Shown: positions 45,527-55,651, counted from the stretch's first letter. The stretch: 64,000 bases of DNA from Actinomadura sp. K4S16 (GCF_008327685.1 NZ_BDDE01000010.1:930001-994000); one strand, 5' to 3'. Made by a program: numbers and translations. The notes: generated by a model not told the origin, from the letters alone.

Positions 45527-46411
45527 ATGCGAAACGAGGGTGGGACCGGCCGGGAGCGCGTGCCCGCCCGGGTGCTGCTGCGAGGCGAGCCGGACGGCTG
45601 GCACTGGGTGCTGGTGGACGACGCGGGCGCCGAGCGGCGCTCGGACTTCGCCGGCGCGGGGACGCGCTGGGCCGCGGGCGGCCGGCCGGACCCGGAGCCG
45701 GCGTGGTGGCGCCGCAGGCTCGCCGAGACGGCCGAGGGGCTGCGGGAGGCGGTCGCCGAGCGGCTGACCGACGCGACGTTCCGCGAGTTCGGCGCCGAGG
45801 CCGTGATCACCTGGTTCGCGGTGGCGGAGCCCGTCGAGTGGGAGGGCATCGTCACCCTGCGGGAGGCCGACCCGGCGCGGTTCCCCGGCCGGGTGCCGCC
45901 GTTCGTGGTCACGCTGGAGCCGGGCCGCGGCGCGCTGCTGCCGGACGCGAGCCTGCTGTTCTCCACCCGCGCCGCGGACGCCTGGACGACCCTCGACGCG
46001 GTCGCCGAGCGCTGCGGCACCCTCCCGCCGAAGCCGTCGTTCCTCTGCGGCTGGACCGGGCACCGCAGCGTCCGGGTCGGGCGCGGCACGCTGGCGCTGT
46101 CCACCGGCCGGGGCGAGGACGGCGTGGAGCGGCTCGCGCAGATCTGCGGGACGCGGTCGCCCGGCTGGAGCGGCAACCCGGAGATGCGGTTCCGGCTCGA
46201 CGGGGTCGACCTGCTCGACGAGCCCGCCGGCGACGTCGTCGCGCTGCTGCGGGAACTGGACCACGAGATCGTCAGGCGCGGCCGGTCCGTCCGGCTGGCG
46301 GCCTCCGGGCTCACGCTCCACGCCCCGGACGGGGCGGACGGGGCGGAGCGGTTCACCGGCGTGTCCCTGGGGGTGCCGGCGGCGCTGTCGCCGCTGTGGA
46401 CCGGCTCCTGA
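45527..46411 (+). CDS. Conserved-looking protein of unknown function
   Basis: 294 residues, soluble, Trp- and Glu-rich, without signal peptide or membrane helices. Segments such as GEPDGWHWVLVDDAGAERR, FREFGAEAVITWFAVAEPVEWEGIVTLREADPARFPGRVPPF and GRGTLALSTGRGEDGVERLAQICG suggest two alpha/beta domains. I recognise no catalytic motif. The ATG lies 7 nt after TATTGT, a leaderless-type box. It is divergent from the YezG-like gene, with which it could form a functional pair. Confidence 0.7.
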   Translation: MRNEGGTGRERVPARVLLRGEPDGWHWVLVDDAGAERRSDFAGAGTRWAAGGRPDPEPAWWRRRLAETAEGLREAVAERLTDATFREFGAEAVITWFAVAEPVEWEGIVTLREADPARFPGRVPPFVVTLEPGRGALLPDASLLFSTRAADAWTTLDAVAERCGTLPPKPSFLCGWTGHRSVRVGRGTLALSTGRGEDGVERLAQICGTRSPGWSGNPEMRFRLDGVDLLDEPAGDVVALLRELDHEIVRRGRSVRLAASGLTLHAPDGADGAERFTGVSLGVPAALSPLWTGS

Positions 46412-46514
46412 CGCACCCGGCCCATCGGCCGACTCCCGGCGCACACGGAGACGACACCCACGGGGGACCGCCTCGTCACCCGAACGCAACCGCGGCCGCC
46501 TAGGTTCCCCGATC

Positions 46515-47921
46515 ATGAGAAGCCGCGCGCGCCATGCCGTGCTCGCCGTGACCGGCGCCGTCCTCGCCGGCGCTCCCCTCTCCCTCACCGCCTCCCCCGC
46601 CCACGCCGCCGGACCGCCCGGCACGATCAACGTCCACCGCGGCGGCCCCGCCCGGTCGCTGCCCTTCACCGCCCGCCGGGACGGGGAGGCGCTGATCTCC
46701 TTCTCCGCCTCCGCCCCGGGCGTCTCCTGGGTCCGCCGGGGCGCCGAGTCGGCCGTCGTGTCGATCGCCGTCGACGGGCACCACGTGACCGACCTCGTCG
46801 TCCCCTCGTCCGACCCGATCCCCCGCAGCCTCGGCCTCGGGCACGTCGGGCGGGGCCGCCACAAGGTGACGCTGCGGTTCGCCAAGGGCAGCGCGCCCGC
46901 GGCCCGCCGCGTCACGCTCCGGCACCCCCGGGTCAGCATGCCGGACGCGGAGGCGCTCGCCCTGCGCCACGCGCCCGTCGTCGTCGGCCGCACGGGGTGG
47001 CCGACCGGCGACCCGTACCAGAACGCCACCACCGACACCCCGCTGGTGGCCTGGCACGAGACCCGTCCCGCCGCCGCTCCCGGCCACCAGATCATCGAGT
47101 ACTCGGTGGTGTGGAGCAACGAGGACGGCGGCACCGACACGCCCGCGCTGATGGCCCGCTGGGGCCGGACGACCGACATCGAGTGGATCTACCGGGTCGA
47201 GGTCGACGCGTCCGGCCGGCGCGTGGACGGCACCGCCGTCTACCAGGCACCCATGCACATGACCCTGAAGTTCACGGGCCGCTACGAAGGCGACCACCCG
47301 GTGCTGCAGACCTGCACCCAGAACAACAACATGTGCGACGTGGTCTCGCCCGGCGCTCCGCTGCGCTTCCTGCCGGACGCCACCGGGACGCGCCCGGACG
47401 GCCGCGCCCGCGAGGTCGTCATGGACCGGGAGCCGTGGACCTACCGGATCGCGGCGCAGGAGATGGTCCGCGAAGGGAAGATCGAGAACCCGTCCGACCC
47501 CGCGACGCGCGAAGTGGGCGACCAGCGGACGTACCTGTTCGTGGAGTTCGCCAAGACGACGGGCGCCGCGACCGGGTCCGGGTCGGCTCCGGGGGTCGCG
47601 CTGGGGGTGCGGCTGAAGTCCGACCCGTCCCGGCTGTACCGCTCCGACCACGACGAGCCGACCTGGTCGATCGAGCGGGACGGCGCCGTGGCCACCACCG
47701 TCGAACTGCCCGAGGGGACGGGCGTCGCCGACATCGCGAGCATCGAGGCCCTTCGCCGGCCCACCGGGCTCGGGGACAACGGCGCGCCGGCCATGGTCAC
47801 GTCCGTCAACCGCGGGTTCTTCCTGGACGACTCGTTCCAGCCGCAGCCTTCGTCCGTCCAGTGGAAGGGCTCGGTCACGCTCACGCAGGCGGCTCCCACC
47901 GCCGTCATCTGGCACCCCTGA
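46515..47921 (+). CDS. Large secreted protein, unknown
   Basis: 468 residues. Sec signal peptide (MRSRARHAVLAVTGAVLAGAPLSLTASPAHA, cleavage about 31). The mature part is beta-rich with many aromatic and acidic segments (VVWSNEDGGTDTPALMARWGRTTDIEWIYRVEVD, MHMTLKFTGRYEGDHPVLQTCTQNNNMCDV) and one likely disulfide pair (about Cys273 and Cys280). No hydrolase motif is evident. The ATG is preceded by TAGGTT and 8 nt. An imperfect terminator hairpin follows. Function not recognised. Confidence 0.75.
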   Translation: MRSRARHAVLAVTGAVLAGAPLSLTASPAHAAGPPGTINVHRGGPARSLPFTARRDGEALISFSASAPGVSWVRRGAESAVVSIAVDGHHVTDLVVPSSDPIPRSLGLGHVGRGRHKVTLRFAKGSAPAARRVTLRHPRVSMPDAEALALRHAPVVVGRTGWPTGDPYQNATTDTPLVAWHETRPAAAPGHQIIEYSVVWSNEDGGTDTPALMARWGRTTDIEWIYRVEVDASGRRVDGTAVYQAPMHMTLKFTGRYEGDHPVLQTCTQNNNMCDVVSPGAPLRFLPDATGTRPDGRAREVVMDREPWTYRIAAQEMVREGKIENPSDPATREVGDQRTYLFVEFAKTTGAATGSGSAPGVALGVRLKSDPSRLYRSDHDEPTWSIERDGAVATTVELPEGTGVADIASIEALRRPTGLGDNGAPAMVTSVNRGFFLDDSFQPQPSSVQWKGSVTLTQAAPTAVIWHP

Positions 47922-47940
47922 CCCGACACCAGGCACCGCA

Positions 47941-47976
47941 CAGGGGCCCGTGGCGCGAATCGGCCACGGGTCCCTG
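47941..47976 (+). terminator. Hairpin after the secreted protein gene
   Basis: CAGGGGCCCGTGGC pairs with GCCACGGGTCCCTG over 14 positions with one mismatch around an 8-nt loop. Confidence 0.65.
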
Positions 47977-48068
47977 TTCATCGGGAACCCGGGCGAACTC
48001 CACAGGCGTCCAAGGAGTCATACACTTCGCCAATAGCTTGCATAGCGACCCCGGAGAGGACGTCCGCC

Positions 48069-48584
48069 ATGGCCTACGGGCCTCCCCCGCCGCCCGGCCA
48101 GGGACAGCAGCCCCAGTGGCAGCAGCAGCAACAGGCCCCCTGGCAGCAGCCCGGAAACGCCTGGCAGCAGCCGCAGCAGCCGCAGCCTGGCATGGGCTGG
48201 CAGCAGCAGCCGCAGGGCGGGAGCAACACCGCCCAGATCCCCGGGAGCTTCGGCCCCGTCACCGACGACGAGAAGACGTGGTCGCTGATGGCGTACGTGG
48301 GCCAGTTCCTCTTCGGCGCGATCGCCCCGGCCGTGGTCTACCTCGGCAAGGCCCGCTCGCCGTTCGTGCGCAGGCACGCCGCGCAGGGCCTCAACATGGG
48401 CATCGCGAGCATCGCCGTCTGGATCGTCTTCGGGCTGCTGTCGCTGGCCGTCGACTTCTTCATCTGGGTGCCGCTGCTGTTCACGGCCGTGGTGATGTTC
48501 TTCCTGGTGTACGCGGGCAGGGCCGCCAACCGCGGCGAGTTCAGGCGCGTGCCGTCCGCGGTTGCCTGGCCCCTGCTGAATTGA
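48069..48584 (+). CDS. DUF4870 membrane protein with Gln/Pro/Trp-rich head
   Basis: 171 residues. The first about 60 are low complexity, with repeated WQQP and QQPQ motifs; then DDEKTWSLMAYVGQFLFGAIAPAVVYLGKARSPFVRRHAAQGLNM, the DUF4870 pattern, with three helices to the end. Ribosome site GGAGAGG 8 nt before the ATG. Its stop codon TGA is supplied by TTGAC, the outer end of the second IS200/IS605 element, so the last residue or residues may not be the ancestral ones. Confidence 0.85.
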   Translation: MAYGPPPPPGQGQQPQWQQQQQAPWQQPGNAWQQPQQPQPGMGWQQQPQGGSNTAQIPGSFGPVTDDEKTWSLMAYVGQFLFGAIAPAVVYLGKARSPFVRRHAAQGLNMGIASIAVWIVFGLLSLAVDFFIWVPLLFTAVVMFFLVYAGRAANRGEFRRVPSAVAWPLLN

Positions 48585-48679
48585 CGCGCTCCCCGGCTTG
48601 AAGGCCGGGGATTCAGCCTGTGCTGCGTGTGCGGCACTTCTGTGGCTTCCTGTTTCGCCGGGTCCTGCCTCCCTGGACG

Positions 48680-49319
48680 GGAGGAACCTCGGGCTGGTGA
48701 TCTTCCGGCCGTCCGAGGTCACCGCGAAATGCGTCAACCCCAGATCGATCCCGACCTCGGCCGCCACGTCCGGCAGTGGCTCGTCCGCGGTCTCCACCAC
48801 GAACGACGCGAAGTACCGCCCGGCCGCGTCCCGGATCACCGTCACGCTCGACGGCTCGGACGGCAGCGGACGCGACCACCGCACCCGCACGTCCCCGATC
48901 TTCGGCAGGCGCAACCTCCCGCCCGCCGTGACCGTGAAACGGGCGTTGCGAGTGAAGCGGATCGCCTGCCGCCCGTCCTTGCGCGACCGGAACCGGGGCG
49001 CCGCGACCCTGCGGCCGTTCCGCTTCCCCGACACCGACGCGAAGAAGTTGCGGTAGGCGGTGCTCAGGTCCGCCAGCGCCTGCTGGAGCACCACGGCCGA
49101 GACCTCCCCGAGCCATGCCCGCTCGGGGGTCTTCTTCGCTTCGGTGATGACCCGCCTGGACAACTCCCCGTCCGAGGGGTGCGCCAGCCCGGCCGCGTGC
49201 GCCTCCTCCCGTGCGCGCAGGGCGTCGTTGTACACCACCCGCGCGCACCCGAACGCCCGCGCCAGCAATTCCTGCTGGCCGGGGGTCGGGTGGAGCCGGA
49301 ACTGATACCTCAGCCGCAC
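48680..49319 (-). pseudogene. tnpB: Truncated TnpB (lost RuvC-II, zinc finger and RuvC-III)
   Basis: The N-terminal about 213 residues of TnpB are intact (MRLRYQFRLHPTPGQQELLARAFG up to VGIDLGLTHFAVTSDGRKITSPRF, with the first RuvC Asp near 192). The frame then jumps to right-end sequence (PSREAGPGETGSHRS...). About 150-180 codons with the second and third RuvC residues and the zinc finger are gone, as seen by comparison with the intact copy at 13808-15079. Nuclease activity must be lost. A GTG at 49319 is the start. Confidence 0.85.
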
Positions 49320-49341
49320 ACCCTGATCCTACTATTGGTCT

Positions 49342-49758
49342 ATGGAAGATCACGGCGATATAAGGACCGGCAGACACTGCGTTTTCATGCTGCATGCGCA
49401 CTTGGTCTTCGTGACCAAGTTCCGGCATCCGGTGTTCACGGGAACACAACTGGAGCGCATGGAGCAGATCATGCGAGACGTGTGCGCCGACTTCGACACC
49501 GAGCTGGCCGAGTTCAACGGCGAGGCCGACCATGTGCACCTGCTGGTGCACTTCCCACCCAAGGTCGCGGTGTCCAAACTGGTCAACTCGCTCAAGGGCG
49601 TGTCCTCCCGCAGGATGCGCCAGGAGTTCCCCGAACTGGTCCGCCACTACTACCGGGCGAACAAACTGTGGTCGGCGTCCTACTTCGCCGGGAGCGTGGG
49701 CGGCCCGCCCCTCACCGCGCTGCGGCACTACATCGAGCAGCAGAACCAGCCGGGTTAG
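49342..49758 (+). CDS. tnpA: IS200/IS605 family transposase TnpA (Y1)
   Basis: 138 residues, single-strand HUH transposase. HUH pair H64 and H66 in ADHVHLLVHF, catalytic Tyr130 in ALRHYIEQQ, and the LKGVSSRRMRQEFPEL helix are all present, so it looks functional. It cuts and joins single-stranded element ends by recognising the subterminal hairpins. ATG at 49342 is 22 bp from the divergent tnpB start. Somewhat less GC-biased wording at its start suggests acquired DNA. Confidence 0.92.
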   Translation: MEDHGDIRTGRHCVFMLHAHLVFVTKFRHPVFTGTQLERMEQIMRDVCADFDTELAEFNGEADHVHLLVHFPPKVAVSKLVNSLKGVSSRRMRQEFPELVRHYYRANKLWSASYFAGSVGGPPLTALRHYIEQQNQPG

Positions 49759-49846
49759 AACACACTCAGGCCTGGCGGGCCTCCCGCGCGGGCCCTCACC
49801 CCCGGCCCGAAAGCCGGAGCACCGGCCCGCACATCGGTAGCGGCCG

Positions 49847-51691
<1,845 letters not shown>

Positions 51692-51932
51692 CGGGGTCCG
51701 TTCGCAATGCTCACAGGTGGACAGGGATCTGTGTCTCCCATAGTCCCATGTCCGGCGCGATGCTCCGTGCACGGCCCGGTTTGGGACGGGCCCCGGTGAT
51801 TGGTAAGCTGTGCGACTGCGTGTGGCGTAGCGTCGTGCCCCGGGGGCACCGTCCCGCCCCCGTTCAGACATTTCGTCAGCGCCTGCCGATACGCGCAGGC
51901 CCAGGATCGCGACCAAGCTGAGGCTCTACGAC

Positions 51933-52202
51933 GTGGCTAACATCAAGTCCCAGATCAAGCGCAACAAGCAGAACGAGAAGGCCCGCCTGCGCAACAAGGC
52001 CGTCAAGTCCGAGCTGAAGACGGTGATCCGCAAGTTCCGCGAGGCCGCCGAGGCCGGCAACGTGGACGACGCCGTCGCCGCGCAGCGGGTCGCCGCGCGC
52101 AAGCTGGACAAGGCCGTCAGCAAGGGCGTCATCCACAAGAACCAGGCCGCCAACCGCAAGTCGGCGATCGCCAAGCAGGCCGCCGCCCTGCAGGCCAAGT
52201 AG
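51933..52202 (+). CDS. rpsT: 30S ribosomal protein S20
   Basis: 89 residues, helical and Lys/Arg-rich: [34 protein letters not shown]... [24 protein letters not shown]. Primary 16S rRNA binding protein. GTG at 51933. Divergent from lepA, the usual arrangement. Confidence 0.97.
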   Translation: MANIKSQIKRNKQNEKARLRNKAVKSELKTVIRKFREAAEAGNVDDAVAAQRVAARKLDKAVSKGVIHKNQAANRKSAIAKQAAALQAK

Positions 52203-52213
52203 GACCGCACGCC

Positions 52214-52238
52214 CGGGGCCGGCCGCGCGCCGGCCCCG
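52214..52238 (+). terminator. Terminator hairpin after rpsT
   Basis: CGGGGCCGG and CCGGCCCCG pair over 9 bp around a 7-nt loop, 12 nt after the stop and just before kptA. Confidence 0.6.
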
Positions 52239-52242
52239 ACGC

Positions 52243-52785
52243 ATGTCCATGGACGAGCGCCGCGCGGTCAAGATCTCCAAGTATCTCGCCAAGCATCTGC
52301 GGCACCGCCCCGAGCGGATCGGCATCACGCTCGATCCCGAGGGATGGGCGGACGTCACCGAGCTGCTCTCGGCCGCCGCGGCCCACGGCTTCGCGCTCAC
52401 CCGCGCGGAGCTCGAACACGTGGTGGCGGTCAACGACAAGAAGCGGTACGAGCTCGCGGGGAACCGGATCCGGGCCGTCCAGGGCCACTCGGTCCCCGTG
52501 GCGCTGAACCTGCCGGTGACGCCCCCGCCTGACCTGCTCTACCACGGCACCGTGCGCCGTTCAGTCGACCCCATCCTGCGGGAGGGCCTGCTGCCCATGG
52601 GGCGGCACGCCGTCCACCTGTCCCCCGACCGCGAGACGGCCCGGCGCGTCGGCGCCAGGCGCGGCGTCCCCGTCGTGCTGACCGTCCAGGCCGGGCGGAT
52701 GGCGGCCGACGGCCACGAGTTCCGTGTCAGCGCGAACGGTGTGTGGCTGGTCGACGCGGTCCCACCGCGATATCTGAGCGAATAG
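52243..52785 (+). CDS. kptA: RNA 2'-phosphotransferase (Tpt1/KptA)
   Basis: 180 residues. N-terminal winged helix (VKISKYLAKHLRHRPERIGITLDPEGWADVTELL, then VVAVNDKKRYELAGNRIRAVQGHS) and C-terminal ADP-ribosyltransferase-like half with LLYHGTVRRSVDPILREGLLPMGRHAVHLSPDRETAR. KptA transfers a 2'-phosphate from RNA to NAD, giving ADP-ribose 1'',2''-cyclic phosphate; its bacterial role is not settled. ATG 52243 (a second ATG follows at 52249). Its last 59 bp overlap the convergent HAD-like gene. Confidence 0.92.
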   Translation: MSMDERRAVKISKYLAKHLRHRPERIGITLDPEGWADVTELLSAAAAHGFALTRAELEHVVAVNDKKRYELAGNRIRAVQGHSVPVALNLPVTPPPDLLYHGTVRRSVDPILREGLLPMGRHAVHLSPDRETARRVGARRGVPVVLTVQAGRMAADGHEFRVSANGVWLVDAVPPRYLSE

Positions 52786-53254
52786 CCTCCGCGGCCGTCC
52801 AGTCGGGGACGTGCCGCACCCATTCGGGCCCTCCCTTCGGCCCGAACAGGTACCGGTACGGGACGATCTCGCGGATGGCGCGGTGCACGTCAAGGCGGTC
52901 GTCGATCATGTGGGTGATCCCGAGTTCCGCGCAGTGCAGCGCCTTGTCCTGCCGCTTCCGGCAGAACCGCACGTTGCCCCGCGGCAGGCCCGTCCGCCCG
53001 TAGAAGTCGTGGTGGTCGAGCCAGGCCAGCGTCCTTTCGCGCACCCGGTCGCCGCATTTGGAGATGATCCACGCCCGTCCTCCGAACGCCTCGATCAGCC
53101 CGGGCAGCACCTCGTAGACGCCGTCCGTCGCCGGGGAGGCGAGTGCCTGCTCGAAGGTGCCGTCGAGGAACACCGTGTCGTTCTCACCTGGGGCTCTGAG
53201 CCCGCCATGGATGACCCGGCCGAAATCGACGCCGAGTCGCGGTTCGTTGTCCAT
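52727..53254 (-). CDS. HAD-superfamily-like phosphatase
   Basis: 175 residues. Motif I is RLGVDFGRVIHGG (DFG rather than the usual DxD), then ELLP-like VYEVLPGLIEAFGGRAWIISKCGDRVRERTLAWLDHHDFYGRTG (motif II Ser in IISKC, motif III Lys/Arg) and motif IV HMIDDRLDVHRAI. It resembles 5'-nucleotidase or polynucleotide-phosphatase types that act on small nucleotides. The second Asp of motif I is missing, so it may be a phosphotransferase variant or weak. ATG at 53254. Convergent overlap of 59 bp with kptA. Confidence 0.7.
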   Translation of the reverse strand: MDNEPRLGVDFGRVIHGGLRAPGENDTVFLDGTFEQALASPATDGVYEVLPGLIEAFGGRAWIISKCGDRVRERTLAWLDHHDFYGRTGLPRGNVRFCRKRQDKALHCAELGITHMIDDRLDVHRAIREIVPYRYLFGPKGGPEWVRHVPDWTAAEAIRSDIAVGPRRPATHRSR

Positions 53255-53324
53255 GGCCCAACTTTCGGGTGGAACAGCCCTAAAGCAGAACTATCAATCA
53301 TTGCGATAGCTATAGTCAGCGCCT

Positions 53325-54245
53325 ATGGAACTGAGCCGCCTGTCCACGGACGCGCTCGCCTCGTTCGCCGTCTTCGCGGACCACCTCAACTTCACCCGCG
53401 CCGCCGAGGCACTCCACATCTCCCAGCCGGCCCTCCACGTCAAGGTGCAGAAACTCGCCGACACCCTGGGCCGCCCCCTTTACACCCGGCACGGGCGCCG
53501 CCTCGCCCTCACCCCCGCCGGCGAGCAGGTCGCCCGCTTCGCCCGCGACCTCGACGCCCGGATGACGGCGTTCCTCGCGGACGTCCAGGGCACGTCCCCG
53601 TCCCGCGTCCCGACCCTGGCCGCAGGCGAGGGCGCCTACCTCTACCTCCTCGGCGGCGTCGTCCGCCCGGGCCTCCGCCTGGTCAACGGCGACCGCGCCC
53701 GCACCCTCGCCGCCGTCCGCACCGGCCGCGCCGACGTCGGCGTCGCCGTCCTGGACGTCCTGCCCGCCGACGTCGCTGCGGTCCCGCTGGCGTCCTTCCC
53801 CCAGACGCTCGTCATGCCGGACGACCACCCCCTTACCGCGAAGCCGCACCTCACGCTCGCCGACCTCGCCGGCGCCCCCCTCGTCGTCCCGCCCGCCGAG
53901 GGCCCGCACCGCGCCACCCTCGAACGCGCCCTGCGCGCCGCCGAGGTGCCCTGGTCCCTGGCGGTCGAGGCCGCGGGCTGGCCCCTGATGCTGCACTTCG
54001 CGTCCCTCGGCGTCGGGCTCGCCGTCGTCAACGGCTGCGTCCCCCCTCCCCCGGGCCTGGCTGCCCGCGAGATCATCGACCTGCCCGCCGTCCCCTACTA
54101 CGCTCTCCACCTGCCGGACAGGGCCGACGACCCCCTCGTCGCGGACCTCCTGACCGCCATCCGCACATCGCTGAGGAGCACGCCGTGCACTTCGAGACCT
54201 CCGTCGACATCGACGCCGCGCCCGAGACCGTCTGGAACCTCCTGA
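53325..54245 (+). CDS. LysR family transcriptional regulator
   Basis: 306 residues. N-terminal helix-turn-helix (LASFAVFADHLNFTRAAEALHISQPALHVKVQKLADTLGRPLYTRHGRRLALTPAG) and a two-lobe co-inducer domain. TATAGT lies 8 nt before the ATG, so it may be leaderless; ATAGCTAT in the same patch could be part of a LysR box. The last 61 nt overlap the SRPBCC gene in another frame, so the final about 20 residues (Pro/Ser/Thr-rich) are dictated by the overlap. The SRPBCC protein is the likely target. Confidence 0.9.
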   Translation: MELSRLSTDALASFAVFADHLNFTRAAEALHISQPALHVKVQKLADTLGRPLYTRHGRRLALTPAGEQVARFARDLDARMTAFLADVQGTSPSRVPTLAAGEGAYLYLLGGVVRPGLRLVNGDRARTLAAVRTGRADVGVAVLDVLPADVAAVPLASFPQTLVMPDDHPLTAKPHLTLADLAGAPLVVPPAEGPHRATLERALRAAEVPWSLAVEAAGWPLMLHFASLGVGLAVVNGCVPPPPGLAAREIIDLPAVPYYALHLPDRADDPLVADLLTAIRTSLRSTPCTSRPPSTSTPRPRPSGTS

Positions 54246-54604
54246 AGGACGTCGAGCGCTGGCCCGACATGACCGCCTCGATGGACCGCGTCGAAGTCCT
54301 GGACGAGCCGTTCACCCTGGGCAGCCGGGCCCGCGTCCACCAGCCGAAACTCCCCGCCGCCGTCTGGACGGTCACGGCCTACGACGAGAACCGGACCTTC
54401 ACCTGGGAGTCCCGCTCCCCCGGCGTCACCACGACCGGGGCCCACGAGATCGTCCCCACTCCCGACGGCAAGTCCACCGTCCGCCTCACCCTCGACCAGA
54501 AGGGCCCGCTGGCCCCCGTCTTCGCCCTCCTCGCCGGCCGCCTCACCCGCCGCTACGTCGTGATGGAGGCCGAGGGCCTGAAGGCCAAGGCCGAACAGGG
54601 CTAG
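54185..54604 (+). CDS. SRPBCC (polyketide cyclase/START-like) family protein
   Basis: 139 residues beginning MHFETSVDIDAAPETVWNLLKDVERWPDM, the common START-like opening, with ITVTAYDENRTFTWESRSPGV-type strands and a C-terminal helix (VFALLAGRLTRRYVVMEAEGLK). It probably binds a hydrophobic ligand; the ligand is unknown. GTG at 54185 has GAGGAG 6 nt upstream, located inside the lysR gene. Confidence 0.88.
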   Translation: MHFETSVDIDAAPETVWNLLKDVERWPDMTASMDRVEVLDEPFTLGSRARVHQPKLPAAVWTVTAYDENRTFTWESRSPGVTTTGAHEIVPTPDGKSTVRLTLDQKGPLAPVFALLAGRLTRRYVVMEAEGLKAKAEQG

Positions 54605-54615
54605 ACCGCGCGCGG

Positions 54616-55161
54616 TCAGGCGGTCGGACGCAGGCCGGCGAGCATGATGTCGAGCGTCCGCCGGCGCAGGTCGGCGTCCCAGCCGCCCAGCAGGGCGCCC
54701 TGACACGCGCTGACCAGCAGGGCCATCACCTCGTCCAGACGGATTTCGGCGGCGACCGCGCCCGCCTCCTGACCGCGGGCGAGCAGTCCTCCCACCGCGC
54801 CGCTGAGCGATCCCAGCGGCCCGGTGATCGGAATCTCCATCCCCTCGCCCGCGAGCAGCCCGACCACCGTCCGGTTCGCCGCCGTCCGCTCCACGAGCCG
54901 CGCGAAGAACTCGAAGAGCGCGCTTGCCGGATCCCCGTGCGCCATGAGCTCGGCGGCGTCGTCCGTGACCTGCTGCAACAGCCGTTTCATCAACGCGCGC
55001 AGCAGGTCGGCCTTCGTCGGGAAGTGCCGGAACACGGTGCCGATCGCCACCCCCGCGCGCCGCGCCACCTCCTCCGTCGACGCCTCCGGCCCCGCGTCGG
55101 CGAACACCTCCTCCGCCGCCTCCAGGATCCGCTCCCGGTTGCGCAGCGCGTCCGCGCGCAT
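54616..55161 (-). CDS. TetR family transcriptional regulator
   Basis: 181 residues: helix-turn-helix NRERILEAAEEVFADAGPEASTEEVARRAGVAIGTVFRHFPTKADLLRAL, then a helical ligand-binding domain (SBP-like with ALFEFFARLVERTAANRTVVGLLAGEG). ATG 55161 is chosen for its GGGGAGG site 8 nt upstream. Divergent from the NTF2-like gene; two palindromes in the 85-bp gap are its probable operators. Confidence 0.93.
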   Translation of the reverse strand: MRADALRNRERILEAAEEVFADAGPEASTEEVARRAGVAIGTVFRHFPTKADLLRALMKRLLQQVTDDAAELMAHGDPASALFEFFARLVERTAANRTVVGLLAGEGMEIPITGPLGSLSGAVGGLLARGQEAGAVAAEIRLDEVMALLVSACQGALLGGWDADLRRRTLDIMLAGLRPTA

Positions 55162-55184
55162 CGGCCCGACCTCCCCTGGACAAC

Positions 55185-55229
55185 ATGAGTCTGGACTCAT
55201 TATCTTCGCAATCATGAGTCACCACTCAT
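55185..55229. promoter_or_regulatory. Pair of TetR-type operators
   Basis: ATGAGTCtgGACTCAT at 55185-55200 and ATGAGTcaccACTCAT at 55214-55229: both 16-bp palindromes with the same ATGAGT half-site. Their centres are 29 bp apart. They lie between the TetR gene and the divergent NTF2-like gene, so one regulator could repress both. Confidence 0.75.
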
Positions 55230-55246
55230 CTTAGGAGGCGGACTCC

Positions 55247-55651
55247 ATGCAAGCCACGCCGCGCGAGATGTTCCAGCGCATGCAGCAGCGCTGGCTAGGC
55301 CACCCGACGACGTTCATCGGGGATCTCCTAGCCGACGACGTCGTCATCGAGACCCCCTTCGCGCCACTCGGCCGACCGACGAGGTTCGAGGGCAGGCAGA
55401 GGTTCCTGGAGTTCGCCGAGCCCCAGCGGGCAGCGCTCCCCGTCCGGTTCGACGCCTGCCGCACCCTCGCCGTCCATGACACCGCCGACCCCAACACGAT
55501 CGTGGTGGAGTACGAACTGACCGGCACGAACACCACCACGTCCAAGCAGTCCACCGCGACCTTCATCGGCGTCCTGACGATCCGCGACGCCCAGATAACC
55601 CTGTGGCGCGAATACCAGAACACCCTGGCCATAATCCAGGCCCTCACCTAG
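55247..55651 (+). CDS. NTF2-like (SnoaL/DUF4440-type) protein
   Basis: 134 residues with the NTF2-like cone pattern: REMFQRMQQRWL, FIGDLLADDVVIETPFAPLGRPTRFEGRQRFLEFAE, VVEYELTGT, FIGVLTIRDAQITLWREYQNTLAI. Such proteins are small-molecule isomerases, hydrolases or binding proteins; the substrate is unknown. ATG with TTAGGAGG 9 nt upstream. Controlled in all likelihood by the divergent TetR gene. Confidence 0.85.
   Translation: MQATPREMFQRMQQRWLGHPTTFIGDLLADDVVIETPFAPLGRPTRFEGRQRFLEFAEPQRAALPVRFDACRTLAVHDTADPNTIVVEYELTGTNTTTSKQSTATFIGVLTIRDAQITLWREYQNTLAIIQALT

Larger units (their letters stand above)
48581..49830 (-). mobile_element. IS200/IS605 element with intact tnpA and deleted tnpB
   Basis: Divergent tnpA (plus) and tnpB (minus) in IS605 layout. 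Right end: TTGA at 48581-48584 (TCAA on the minus strand) with hairpin CCCCGGC-TTGAAG-GCCGGGG at 48591-48610. Left end: hairpin CCGGC-CCGAAA-GCCGG near 49803-49818, similar to 15172-15191 of the first element. The exact left boundary is uncertain. An internal deletion of tnpB joins its middle to the right end. With tnpA intact, this copy could still move and might serve the tnpB-only element in trans. Confidence 0.85.
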
